Assembly: GCA_000688775.2 (NCBI GenBank)
Contig: CP007628.2
Location: 1,302,001-1,366,000, forward strand
Direction: 5' to 3'
DNA length: 64,000 nucleotides
DNA from: Streptococcus sp. VT 162
Lineage (GTDB): Bacteria; Bacillota; Bacilli; Lactobacillales; Streptococcaceae
Shown here: piece by piece, positions 56,271-63,926 of the stretch
Position numbering within the stretch: position 1 is the stretch's first letter
How the letters are laid out: the number at the start of each line of letters is the position of its first letter
Notes under the pieces: generated by a model
The model's database searches: none
Seen by the model: only the letters and a program-made list of their open reading frames with translations
Told to the model about the DNA's origin: nothing
Made by a program: the position numbers and the translations under genes

Positions 56271-57656
56271 CTACTTCACCTCCCCTTGAGTATTGATACT
56301 CCGAGATGTGAGAGGTTTGCTGATTGTCACGTCTTTCACATGACTGAGACCCTCACTAGTCATCTCAATCCAATAATCAACCACAGAGATCAAGGGATCT
56401 AAACGATGGCTAATGATCAAAAAACTTCTTCCTTGATTGCTCTCCTCCACAATCCACTGACAAAAATAATGGCAAGCTCTATCATCCAAACCAGCAAAAG
56501 GTTCATCTAGCAAAATCACAGAAGCCTTGCTGGTCAAGATGGTCAATAGCTGAAGAATCTTTTGCTGTCCACCACTTAATTGATAAGGACTCTTATCGAG
56601 CGCCTGCTCCAGATCAAAATATCGTAATGCTTGGAGAATCCGCTGATTTCTCACAGTATCTGGAACATCTAATTGCAGTTCCTCTCGCAGACTGACTCGG
56701 ATAAACTGCTTCTCAGCTTCCTGAACAACACCCGTCAGATCACGATACAAACTCTTTTTCTTTTTCAGGACTTTCCCCTTCCAACTAATGCACCCCTTAT
56801 ACTTTTGAAATTGAAGAATAGAGCGAAAGAGGGTTGATTTCCCGACACCATTGTCACCTAAGATACAGGAAATTCCTTGGTAAAATGTGAAATCCGCAAT
56901 CGAAAAGAGGGGGCGATTTCCCAGCTCACAAGTCACACGGTCCATATGGAATAGTTCTGGGTTAGAAGCAACTTCCTTTGAAGAAACCTGTGTCATCTCA
57001 GAGGTAGGGATTTTATTTATTTCCCATAGTTGCCCGTCTCTCAGCTCCACCATATGGTCAATGTAGGCTCCATAGTCTGATAAATCATGGTCGCACAGGA
57101 TGACTGTCTTCCCATTAGAGGACAACTCTTTTAGAATCTCTAGGATCTCTAGCCTACTTTTTCGATCAATGGAAGCAAAGGGTTCATCCAAGAGATAGAC
57201 CCTAGGGTTCATAGCAAAAAGAACAGCCAGTGCAGCTTTTTGCTTTTCCCCACCTGATAAGTGATGGATGGGACGGTTCAAGATTGCCTTGCAGCGACAT
57301 TGCCGGACCACCTCAGCTATTTTAGCATCAATTTCCTGAACGGGATGCCCAATATTTTCCAAGGTAAAAATCAGCTCTTCAAACAAGTTCTCCATGGTAA
57401 ATTGATGATTGGGATTTTGAAAGAGAATGCCAACCGTCTGGACACGTTCGACGATAGAAAGCTGACTGACCTGACTCCCATCTATCAGGACTTGACCACT
57501 ATAGGGAAGAGAACTGACTTGAGCAATAATTTGAAAGAGACTGGATTTTCCTGAACCACTGCTCCCAACTAACAAGGTAAAAGCTTGCTCATGAAAAGTA
57601 AAATCAATCGGTTCCGAAAAGATTGGTGACTGAATTCCTCTTAATTCCAGCCCCAT
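56271..57656 (-). CDS. ykoD: ECF transporter double ATPase (YkoD-like)
   Basis: A 461-residue protein with two ABC ATPase domains in one chain. Domain 1 has GSSGSGKSS (near 33), LSGGEKQKAALAVL and VYLLDEPFASIDR; domain 2 has GDNGVGKST (near 272), LSGGQQKILQLL and VILLDEPFAGLDD. This fused form is typical of YkoD. It starts 1 base from the ykoE stop. Confidence 0.92.
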   Translation of the reverse strand: MGLELRGIQSPIFSEPIDFTFHEQAFTLLVGSSGSGKSSLFQIIAQVSSLPYSGQVLIDGSQVSQLSIVERVQTVGILFQNPNHQFTMENLFEELIFTLENIGHPVQEIDAKIAEVVRQCRCKAILNRPIHHLSGGEKQKAALAVLFAMNPRVYLLDEPFASIDRKSRLEILEILKELSSNGKTVILCDHDLSDYGAYIDHMVELRDGQLWEINKIPTSEMTQVSSKEVASNPELFHMDRVTCELGNRPLFSIADFTFYQGISCILGDNGVGKSTLFRSILQFQKYKGCISWKGKVLKKKKSLYRDLTGVVQEAEKQFIRVSLREELQLDVPDTVRNQRILQALRYFDLEQALDKSPYQLSGGQQKILQLLTILTSKASVILLDEPFAGLDDRACHYFCQWIVEESNQGRSFLIISHRLDPLISVVDYWIEMTSEGLSHVKDVTISKPLTSRSINTQGEVK

Positions 57657-58217
57657 CTACGCCTTTCCTCCAGCTGCAAACTGATGGTAGAGTTTGACAA
57701 TGGCACGAACCAAGATGGTACAGAAGAAAAAGACTGAAATAAAACGCACCAAAAGCAAGGAAAGGACAAAAGGAAGAGAAAAGGCATAGTAACCTAATTT
57801 AATGTATTCATAGACAAAGCTAAAAAGCGTAATCCCAATACTATTAGCAGTTAGAGAGAGCCAACTTTCATAGCGATTCTTGGTCACAAGAAAGCCAAAT
57901 TCACTTCCCAAGCCTTGAACCAAGCCAGACAATAGGGCGCCTAGGCCGAATTGGCTACCATAAAGAACTTCAGCAAGCGCAGCAAGCACTTCTCCAATCG
58001 TTGCACTTCCGACTCTTGGAACAAAGATAGCCGCAATGGGCGCAGCCATACACCAGAGACCAAAGAGGATTTCATTGGCAAAGGCCTGCAAACCAAGAGG
58101 GGCCAAGATTAGGGTGAGAATATCAAACAGATAGCCTGAACCCACAAAAACGCCACCAAAAAAGATAGACAAGAAAGCAAGCAAGATAACATCTTTTAAC
58201 TGCCATTTTTTCAACAT
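57657..58217 (-). CDS. ykoE: ECF transporter S component YkoE (hydroxymethylpyrimidine)
   Basis: A 186-residue membrane protein with about six spans (KDVILLAFLSIFFGGVFVGSG, LFGLWCMAAPIAAIFVPRVG), matching YkoE, the substrate-binding subunit of the HMP/thiamin precursor transporter. ATG 58217 (MLKKWQLKDV) follows AAGGAG at good spacing; a longer frame to 58250 has no ribosome binding site. It is the first gene of the operon ykoE-ykoD-ykoC-tenA-thiW-thiM-thiE. Confidence 0.9.
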   Translation of the reverse strand: MLKKWQLKDVILLAFLSIFFGGVFVGSGYLFDILTLILAPLGLQAFANEILFGLWCMAAPIAAIFVPRVGSATIGEVLAALAEVLYGSQFGLGALLSGLVQGLGSEFGFLVTKNRYESWLSLTANSIGITLFSFVYEYIKLGYYAFSLPFVLSLLLVRFISVFFFCTILVRAIVKLYHQFAAGGKA

Positions 58218-58307
58218 AAAAAACTCCTTTTTTAAAGAAAAGTGGGGCATTCAAGGAGAGATACCAAAAAGCTTACCGTCAAACTTATCCTCTTTTGATA
58301 AACAAAA

Positions 58308-58338
58308 AAACTCCAATTACAAACGAGAATTAGAGTTT
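58308..58338 (-). terminator. Leader terminator upstream of ykoE
   Basis: Minus-strand AAACTCTAATT / AATTGGAGTTT, an 11-bp stem with one U-G pair, 9-base loop and a run of T. It lies about 90 bases before ykoE, so it must be overcome for expression. Confidence 0.85.
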
Positions 58339-58379
58339 AGCTTACAAGATTAGACAGTTCTTTTCGACATACGAAAAAA

Positions 58380-58394
58380 ATACTGGACCAGTAT
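58380..58394 (-). promoter_or_regulatory. 15-bp palindrome over the ykoE operon -10
   Basis: ATACTGG-A-CCAGTAT, a perfect inverted repeat overlapping the TATACT at 58395-58390; identical in copy B. Confidence 0.65.
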
Positions 58395-58418
58395 AACAGA
58401 ATTTGAAAGCCCTAGCAA
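58390..58418 (-). promoter_or_regulatory. ykoE operon promoter
   Basis: TTGCTA (58418-58413), 17-bp spacer, TATACT (58395-58390). Confidence 0.75.
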
Positions 58419-58494
58419 GAACTTTGACTGGAAAATATATTTATATAGTTTGTTTGTTCATTCTTTTGATCTACATAAAAGTATTGAATCTGTC

Positions 58495-59163
58495 CTATAA
58501 TTCATAACCAATATCAAAAAAAGCTAATTCCAAAGCAACTGCTTGATTCCAGCGTTCCTGAAGTTCTGTCAAATCTTCTCGATTTTTCCCGACACGATTA
58601 AGTTCATCAACTAGAAATTGAACCCACTCTGCAAAGAAAGGACCTCTGTGGAGATTAACCCATTCTAAATGAATATAGGCTTCAGGTAGAACCAAATCTT
58701 TAGAACCCCAGTCTAAATAAAGACCTTCTGCAATGACCAGCATGACCAAAAGATGAGCATAGTCTGATGAAGTCACAGCAGAATACATTAGCTCCTGAAA
58801 CGCTTTTGTTACAGGGTGCAAGTTCACTTCTAGATAGTCATTCTCTGCTACTTTTAACTCTTTGAAAGCCTTTTGGAAATAACCATCCTCATCTGCTTCA
58901 AGAAAGCCTAATTGCTTGGCAAAACGAAGTTTGGATTCAAGCTGGTCTGCGTGAGCTACACAGGCACCCAGCATGGATAAGAAGGCATCAAAGAAATGAT
59001 AATCTTGAATCAGGTAGTCTTTTAAGACCTTATTCTCAATTGTCCCCGCAAAAAGTTCCTTAACAAAACGATGATTGATTGCAGCCTGCCAATCCTTCTG
59101 ACTGCTTTTTAATAATTCTCCAACGGTCAAACCTGGCTGAAATGCATAGTCTTGTGTTTCCAT
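58495..59163 (-). CDS. tenA: TenA family thiaminase II (intact copy)
   Basis: A 222-residue TenA-family protein. It resembles the broken copy only distantly: METQDYAFQPGLTVGELLKS at the N-terminus, QDYHFFDAFLSMLGACVAHAD near residue 55, and WVNLHRGPFFAEWVQFLVDEL near residue 175. The usual active-site cysteine of thiaminase II (as in CPW) is not evident; the YLDWGS segment occupies that region, so it may belong to the TenA_E subtype. ATG 59163 follows GAGAGG; a longer frame to 59223 is unlikely. Confidence 0.8.
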   Translation of the reverse strand: METQDYAFQPGLTVGELLKSSQKDWQAAINHRFVKELFAGTIENKVLKDYLIQDYHFFDAFLSMLGACVAHADQLESKLRFAKQLGFLEADEDGYFQKAFKELKVAENDYLEVNLHPVTKAFQELMYSAVTSSDYAHLLVMLVIAEGLYLDWGSKDLVLPEAYIHLEWVNLHRGPFFAEWVQFLVDELNRVGKNREDLTELQERWNQAVALELAFFDIGYEL

Positions 59164-59312
59164 ATTTATTTTTCCTCTCTTTACTCGTTCGTAATCAATA
59201 AAACACCAAGAGATACCAAGCAAAATCGTAATTACACTTGATACTTTTAAAGAACATCTAGGGCATTTGCAGAGAGCTACCTAAACAAGCCTATCCTCTT
59301 TTGATAAACAAA

Positions 59313-59343
59313 AAACTCCAATTACAAACGAGAATTAGAGTTT
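59313..59343 (-). terminator. Leader terminator upstream of tenA
   Basis: Same AAACTCTAATT / AATTGGAGTTT stem as in copy A, with a T-run. Confidence 0.85.
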
Positions 59344-59384
59344 CCCTTACAAGATTAGACAGTTCTTTTCGACATACGAAAAAA

Positions 59385-59399
59385 ATACTGGACCAGTAT
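59385..59399 (-). promoter_or_regulatory. 15-bp palindrome over the tenA -10
   Basis: ATACTGG-A-CCAGTAT, identical to copy A and overlapping TATACT at 59400-59395. Confidence 0.65.
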
Positions 59400-59423
59400 A
59401 ACAGAATTTGAAAGCCCTAGCAA
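59395..59423 (-). promoter_or_regulatory. tenA promoter
   Basis: TTGCTA (59423-59418), 17-bp spacer, TATACT (59400-59395). Confidence 0.75.
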
Positions 59424-59502
59424 GATATTTGACTGAAAAATATATTTATATAGTCTCCTTTCCTCTTTGCTATGATTTGTTAACCTTTCTCAACACGAGA
59501 AA

Positions 59503-59530
59503 AACCTCCACATAAAGTGAAGGCCGTCTT
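59503..59530 (-). terminator. Terminator of lctO
   Basis: Minus-strand CCTTCAC-TTTAT-GTGGAGG stem with one U-G pair followed by TTTTT. Confidence 0.8.
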
Positions 59531-59535
59531 CTTTA

Positions 59536-60672
59536 TCAATACAATTTCAAGTCACGAGGGTCAACTGGGAAGGTTGGATTGTATGGGTTGTGACGGAGTT
59601 TGAAGTGTTTGACATCTTCAATAGTCTGAGTTCCAGATAATTGCATGACTGTCTTCAATTCTGCATTCAAGTGCTCAAAGACTTGACGCACACCAACACT
59701 ACCGCCGAGAGCCAAGCCATAAATAACAGGGCGCCCAATAGCTACCAAGTCTGCTCCTGAAGCCAAGGCTTTAAAGACGTGCTGACCACGACGAACACCA
59801 GAGTCAAAGACAATTGGCACACGTTTATCAACTGCTTCAGCCACTTCTTGAAGTGAGTCAAAGGCAGCTGGTCCACCGTCGATTTGGCGGCCACCGTGGT
59901 TGGTTACCCAGATACCAGAAGCACCTGCGGCAAGCGAACGTTCAACGTCCTCACGGCATTGAGGCCCTTTCACATAGACAGGAAGACCTGAGTAAGCAGC
60001 GATAAATTCTACATCGCGTGGAGACAAGCGTTGTTTAGCTGATTTGTAAACAAAGTCCATTGATTTTCCAGCACCTTCTGGCAGGTATTCCTCAACAATC
60101 GGCATGCCAACTGGGAAGACAAAACCATTGCGCTTATCAACCTCACGATTGCCTCCTACAGTTGCATCCGCCGTCAAGACAATCGCTTTGTAGCCTTCAG
60201 CCTTCACACGGTCCATGATATGGCGGTTAATTCCATCATCCTTACTAAAGTAAAATTGGAACCAATGAGGTGTTCCTTGAAGAGCTTCCGTAATTTCTGG
60301 AAGGTCAACGGTAGAGTAGGAACTAGTTGTATAGAGAGAACCAAATTCATGCACACCACGCGCAGTAGCTACTTCCCCCTGCTCATTTGCTAATTTATGA
60401 GCCGCAACAGGCGCCATAATAATTGGTGAAGATAATTTTTCACCTGCAAATTCAATCTCTGTACTTGGATTTTCAACATCACAAAGCGTATGAGGAACAA
60501 TCAGTTTGTGGTTAAAGGCACGGATGTTCTCGCGTAGAGTGAAAGTATCCTCTGCTCCACTAGCGATATAACCAAAGGCAGCTTTAGGAATGACTTGTTG
60601 CGCCATTGGCTCCAAATCATAGGTGTTAATAAAATCTACAGGTCCTTCTGCATTGCTTGTTTTATATGACAT
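59536..60672 (-). CDS. lctO: L-lactate oxidase
   Basis: A 378-residue FMN-dependent alpha-hydroxy-acid oxidase that converts lactate and oxygen to pyruvate and hydrogen peroxide, supplying SpxB with substrate. The active-site segment GIWVTNHGGRQIDGGPAA near residue 240 (catalytic histidine and arginine) and the FMN phosphate loop DSGVRRGQHVFKALASGADL near residue 290 are present. Length and sequence favour lactate oxidase over glycolate oxidase. A cre site lies just upstream. Confidence 0.95.
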   Translation of the reverse strand: MSYKTSNAEGPVDFINTYDLEPMAQQVIPKAAFGYIASGAEDTFTLRENIRAFNHKLIVPHTLCDVENPSTEIEFAGEKLSSPIIMAPVAAHKLANEQGEVATARGVHEFGSLYTTSSYSTVDLPEITEALQGTPHWFQFYFSKDDGINRHIMDRVKAEGYKAIVLTADATVGGNREVDKRNGFVFPVGMPIVEEYLPEGAGKSMDFVYKSAKQRLSPRDVEFIAAYSGLPVYVKGPQCREDVERSLAAGASGIWVTNHGGRQIDGGPAAFDSLQEVAEAVDKRVPIVFDSGVRRGQHVFKALASGADLVAIGRPVIYGLALGGSVGVRQVFEHLNAELKTVMQLSGTQTIEDVKHFKLRHNPYNPTFPVDPRDLKLY

Positions 60673-60690
60673 AAAGTGTCCTCCTTGTTA

Positions 60691-60704
60691 AGTAAGCGTT
60701 TACT
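60691..60704 (-). promoter_or_regulatory. cre site upstream of lctO
   Basis: AGTAAGCGTTTACT, close to the CcpA consensus, 19 bases upstream of the lctO ATG and beside its CTCCT (AGGAG) ribosome binding site. Confidence 0.7.
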
Positions 60705-60881
60705 TTTTCTTACATAAACTATCTTACCTCTTTTTCAGAATCCTTTCAAAAATTTTGTCTGGAAATTTCAAATCACAGACATGATAAATATTTTCTATCA
60801 TTGTGATAAAAAATTCATATTATCCAAACATGTCCTTTAGTGCTACAATAGCTATATTATTCCTAGATGGGAGGTTCTATT

Positions 60882-61562
60882 TTGGATTGGTCCATTGTTG
60901 AACAATATTTACCGCTCTATCAAAAGGCATTCTTTCTGACCTTACATATCGCAGTTTGGGGAATTTTGGGTTCTTTTCTTGTAGGTCTAATTGTTAGTGT
61001 CATTCGTCATTATCGCGTTCCTATCTTTTCACAGTTAGCAACAGCCTACATCGAATTGTCACGAAACACGCCCCTTTTGATTCAGCTCTTCTTCCTCTAT
61101 TTCGGGCTTCCCCGAATAGGAATTGTTCTTTCTTCAGAAGTCTGTGCAACAGTCGGACTCATCTTTTTAGGTGGCTCCTACATGGCTGAATCTTTCAGAA
61201 GCGGACTGGAAGCAGTTAGTCAAACCCAGCACGAGATTGGTCTAGCCATCGGTCTAACGCCTTTACAGGTCTTTCGCTATGTGGTTCTTCCGCAAGCGAC
61301 TGCGGTAGCCCTACCGTCCTTTAGTGCCAATGTCATTTTCCTCATCAAAGAAACCTCCGTTTTCTCTGCGGTAGCCTTAGCCGATCTCATGTACGTAGCC
61401 AAGGACTTGATTGGACTCTATTATGAGACAGACATTGCACTGGCCATGTTGGTAGTTGCTTACCTGATCATGCTTCTACCCATCTCTCTAGTCTTTAGCT
61501 GGATAGAAAGGAGGCTCCGCCATGCAGGATTCGGGAATGCAAGTACTCTTTCAGGGAAATAA
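60882..61562 (+). CDS. Polar amino-acid ABC transporter permease 1
   Basis: A 226-residue HisM/GlnP-type permease with the EAA loop EIGLAIGLTPLQVFRYVVLP near residue 125. I start at the TTG at 60882 (LDWSIVEQYLPLYQ), because the GGGAGG at 60869-60874 makes a correctly spaced ribosome binding site for it; an ATG at 60867 would place that motif inside the gene. It overlaps the second permease gene by 41 bases. Confidence 0.9.
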   Translation: MDWSIVEQYLPLYQKAFFLTLHIAVWGILGSFLVGLIVSVIRHYRVPIFSQLATAYIELSRNTPLLIQLFFLYFGLPRIGIVLSSEVCATVGLIFLGGSYMAESFRSGLEAVSQTQHEIGLAIGLTPLQVFRYVVLPQATAVALPSFSANVIFLIKETSVFSAVALADLMYVAKDLIGLYYETDIALAMLVVAYLIMLLPISLVFSWIERRLRHAGFGNASTLSGK

Positions 61563-62199
61563 TCTCCTGCGAATCTTACAAGGATTGGGTATCACGATTG
61601 GAATTTCCATTCTCTCTGTCCTTCTATCAATAATTTTCGGAACAGTCATGGGAATCATCATGACCTCCCATTCTAGAGTTATTCGTTTTTTAACACGCTT
61701 TTATCTGGAATTTATCCGTATCATGCCCCAGCTGGTACTACTTTTCATCGTTTATTTCGGCTTGGCTCGAAACTTTAATATCAACATCTCAGGCGAGACT
61801 TCTGCTATTATCGTTTTTACACTCTGGGGAACAGCTGAAATGGGGGACTTGGTACGTGGGGCCATTACTTCCCTCCCTATACATCAGTTTGAAAGCGGAC
61901 AGGCTCTTGGCTTGACCAACTTCCAACTTTACTATCACATTATCATTCCACAGGTCTTGAGAAGACTACTACCACAAGCCATCAATCTTGTCACTCGTAT
62001 GATCAAAACGACTTCCTTAGTTGTCTTGATTGGGGTTGTGGAAGTTACCAAGGTTGGACAACAAATCATTGACAGCAATCGCTTGACAATCCCAACCGCT
62101 TCCTTTTGGATTTATGGAACCATTCTGGTCCTGTATTTCGCAGTCTGTTTTCCTATTTCCAAACTATCCACTCACTTAGAAAAACATTGGAGGAACTAA
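61522..62199 (+). CDS. Polar amino-acid ABC transporter permease 2
   Basis: A 225-residue permease of the same family with the EAA loop ESGQALGLTNFQLYYHIIIPQ near residue 132. It starts at ATG 61522 behind AAAGGAGG, inside the end of the first permease gene, and abuts the ATPase start directly. With permease 1 it forms the heterodimeric channel. Confidence 0.92.
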   Translation: MQDSGMQVLFQGNNLLRILQGLGITIGISILSVLLSIIFGTVMGIIMTSHSRVIRFLTRFYLEFIRIMPQLVLLFIVYFGLARNFNINISGETSAIIVFTLWGTAEMGDLVRGAITSLPIHQFESGQALGLTNFQLYYHIIIPQVLRRLLPQAINLVTRMIKTTSLVVLIGVVEVTKVGQQIIDSNRLTIPTASFWIYGTILVLYFAVCFPISKLSTHLEKHWRN

Positions 62200-62958
62200 A
62201 TGTCTGAAACTATTTTAGAAATCAAGGACCTAAAAAAATCCTTTGGAGACAATCCCATCCTCCAAGGCCTTTCTCTGGATATCAAAAAGGGGGAAGTCGT
62301 TGTCATTCTAGGACCATCTGGTTGCGGAAAAAGCACTCTCCTTCGTTGCCTCAATGGCTTAGAAACCATACAAGGTGGAGATATTCTTCTGGATGGCCAG
62401 TCTATTGTTGGCAATCAGAAAAACTTTCACCTGGTTCGTCAAAAGATTGGCATGGTCTTTCAAAGTTATGAACTCTTTCCTCACCTAGATGTCCTTCAAA
62501 ACCTTATCCTAGGCCCTATCAAAGCTCAGGGACGAGATAAGAAAGAAGTAACGGAGGAAGCTTTACAACTACTGGAACGTGTGGGTTTGCTCGATAAAAA
62601 AGACAGTTTTGCTCGTCAATTATCTGGTGGACAGAAACAACGTGTGGCGATTGTCCGTGCCCTTCTCATGCATCCAGAAATTATCCTCTTTGACGAAGTG
62701 ACGGCTTCACTGGATCCCGAAATGGTGCGTGAGGTTCTGGAACTCATCAATGACTTGGCTCAAGAAGGGCGCACCATGATTCTGGTAACCCACGAAATGC
62801 AGTTTGCCCAAGCTATTGCAGACCGCATTATCTTTCTCGACCAAGGGAAAATCGCTGAAGAAGGAACGGCTCAGGAATTCTTCACCAATCCACAAACCAA
62901 ACGAGCACAGGAATTTTTAAACGTATTTGACTTTAGCCAGTTTGGCTCATATCTATAA
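62200..62958 (+). CDS. Polar amino-acid ABC transporter ATPase
   Basis: A 252-residue ATPase with Walker A GPSGCGKST near residue 38, signature LSGGQKQRVAIVRAL, Walker B IILFDEVTASLDPE and H-loop VTHEMQFA. It is the third gene of a four-gene operon that encodes a complete importer. The final residues (FDFSQFGSYL) extend slightly beyond most GlnQ proteins. Confidence 0.93.
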   Translation: MSETILEIKDLKKSFGDNPILQGLSLDIKKGEVVVILGPSGCGKSTLLRCLNGLETIQGGDILLDGQSIVGNQKNFHLVRQKIGMVFQSYELFPHLDVLQNLILGPIKAQGRDKKEVTEEALQLLERVGLLDKKDSFARQLSGGQKQRVAIVRALLMHPEIILFDEVTASLDPEMVREVLELINDLAQEGRTMILVTHEMQFAQAIADRIIFLDQGKIAEEGTAQEFFTNPQTKRAQEFLNVFDFSQFGSYL

Positions 62959-62969
62959 AGGAGATTTTT

Positions 62970-63836
62970 ATGAAACTACTCAAACCAATTCTAACTGTTT
63001 TTGCTCTAGCATTTGCTCTTATATTTGTCACAGCTTGTAGCTCAGGTGGAAGCTCTGATGCTTCATCAGGAAAAACAACCGCCAAGGCCCGCACTATCGA
63101 CGAAATCAAAAAAAGCGGTGAGTTACGAATCGCCGTATTTGGAGACAAAAAACCGTTTGGTTATGTTGACAACGACGGTTCTTACCAAGGATACGATATT
63201 GAACTCGGGAACCAACTGGCACAAGACCTTGGTGTAAAGGTTAAATACGTCTCTGTTGATGCTGCCAACCGTGCGGAATACTTGATTTCAAACAAGGTGG
63301 ATATCACCCTTGCCAACTTCACAGTTACTGACGAACGTAAGAAACAAGTTGACTTTGCCCTTCCTTACATGAAAGTTTCCCTCGGTGTTGTGTCACCAAA
63401 AGATAAAGTCATCAAAGACGTCAAAGAATTAGAAGGCAAAACCTTGATTGTTACGAAAGGAACGACTGCTGAAACTTATTTTGAGAAAAATCACCCAGAA
63501 GTAAAACTCCAAAAATACGACCAATATAGCGACGCCTACCAAGCCCTTCTTGACGGACGTGGTGATGCCTTCTCTACTGACAATACGGAAGTCCTAGCGT
63601 GGGCTCTCGAAAATAAAGGATTTGAAGTAGGAATTACTTCCCTCGGTGACCCAGATACCATCGCACCAGCAGTTCAAAAGGGGAATCAAGAACTTCTTGA
63701 CTACATCAACCAAGAAATTGAAAAACTTGGTAAAGAAAACTTCTTCCACAAGGCTTATGAAAAAACACTTCACCCAACCTACGGTGATGCTGCTAATGCA
63801 GATGATCTAGTTGTTGAAGGTGGAAAAGTCGACTAA
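62970..63836 (+). CDS. Polar amino-acid ABC transporter substrate-binding lipoprotein
   Basis: A 288-residue lipoprotein. The signal peptide ends in FVTACSSG with the lipid-modified cysteine near residue 23. The mature part is a type II solute-binding fold (ELRIAVFGDKKPFGYVDNDG, VDITLANFTVTDERKKQVDF), with the conserved arginine and aspartate contacts of polar amino-acid binders. Similar to aspartate/glutamate/glutamine-binding proteins; exact specificity unknown. It follows the ATPase by 11 bases, with GGAG ahead of the ATG. Confidence 0.93.
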   Translation: MKLLKPILTVFALAFALIFVTACSSGGSSDASSGKTTAKARTIDEIKKSGELRIAVFGDKKPFGYVDNDGSYQGYDIELGNQLAQDLGVKVKYVSVDAANRAEYLISNKVDITLANFTVTDERKKQVDFALPYMKVSLGVVSPKDKVIKDVKELEGKTLIVTKGTTAETYFEKNHPEVKLQKYDQYSDAYQALLDGRGDAFSTDNTEVLAWALENKGFEVGITSLGDPDTIAPAVQKGNQELLDYINQEIEKLGKENFFHKAYEKTLHPTYGDAANADDLVVEGGKVD

Positions 63837-63853
63837 TACTTTCCAAAAATCAT

Positions 63854-63878
63854 GACCACCCGTCTAACGGGTGGTTTG
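63854..63878 (+). terminator. Terminator of the amino-acid ABC operon
   Basis: ACCACCCGT-CTA-ACGGGTGGTTT, near-identical to the terminator at 46201. Confidence 0.88.
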
Positions 63879-63886
63879 TCCCAGGG

Positions 63887-63926
63887 CCTAGTTTCCTAGT
63901 TTGCTCTTTGATTTTCATTGAGTATT
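63887..63926 (-). repeat. boxA-like repeat fragment
   Basis: On the minus strand AATACTCAATGAAAATCAAA followed by GAGCAAACTAGGAAACTAGG matches the first ~40 bases of the pneumococcal boxA module as I remember it. The remainder of a BOX element is absent. Confidence 0.65.

Larger units (their letters stand above)
58286..58449 (-). repeat. Copy A of a duplicated 164-bp regulatory leader (ykoE)
   Basis: Nearly identical to 59292-59454. On the minus strand it holds a promoter, a 15-bp palindrome over the -10, a short leader and an intrinsic terminator, all upstream of ykoE. No TPP aptamer motifs occur in it. Confidence 0.9.
59292..59454 (-). repeat. Copy B of the duplicated regulatory leader (intact tenA)
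   Basis: Same element as at 58286-58449, with only a handful of differences (one A in the T/A run, AGC versus CCC in the leader, AC/T changes near the -35). About 130 bases of further leader without recognised features separate it from tenA. Confidence 0.9.

Noticed and set aside
58286..58449. TPP or preQ1 riboswitch upstream of ykoE
   Set aside because: None of the conserved aptamer blocks (such as CTGAGA or the preQ1 stem-loop pattern) are present.
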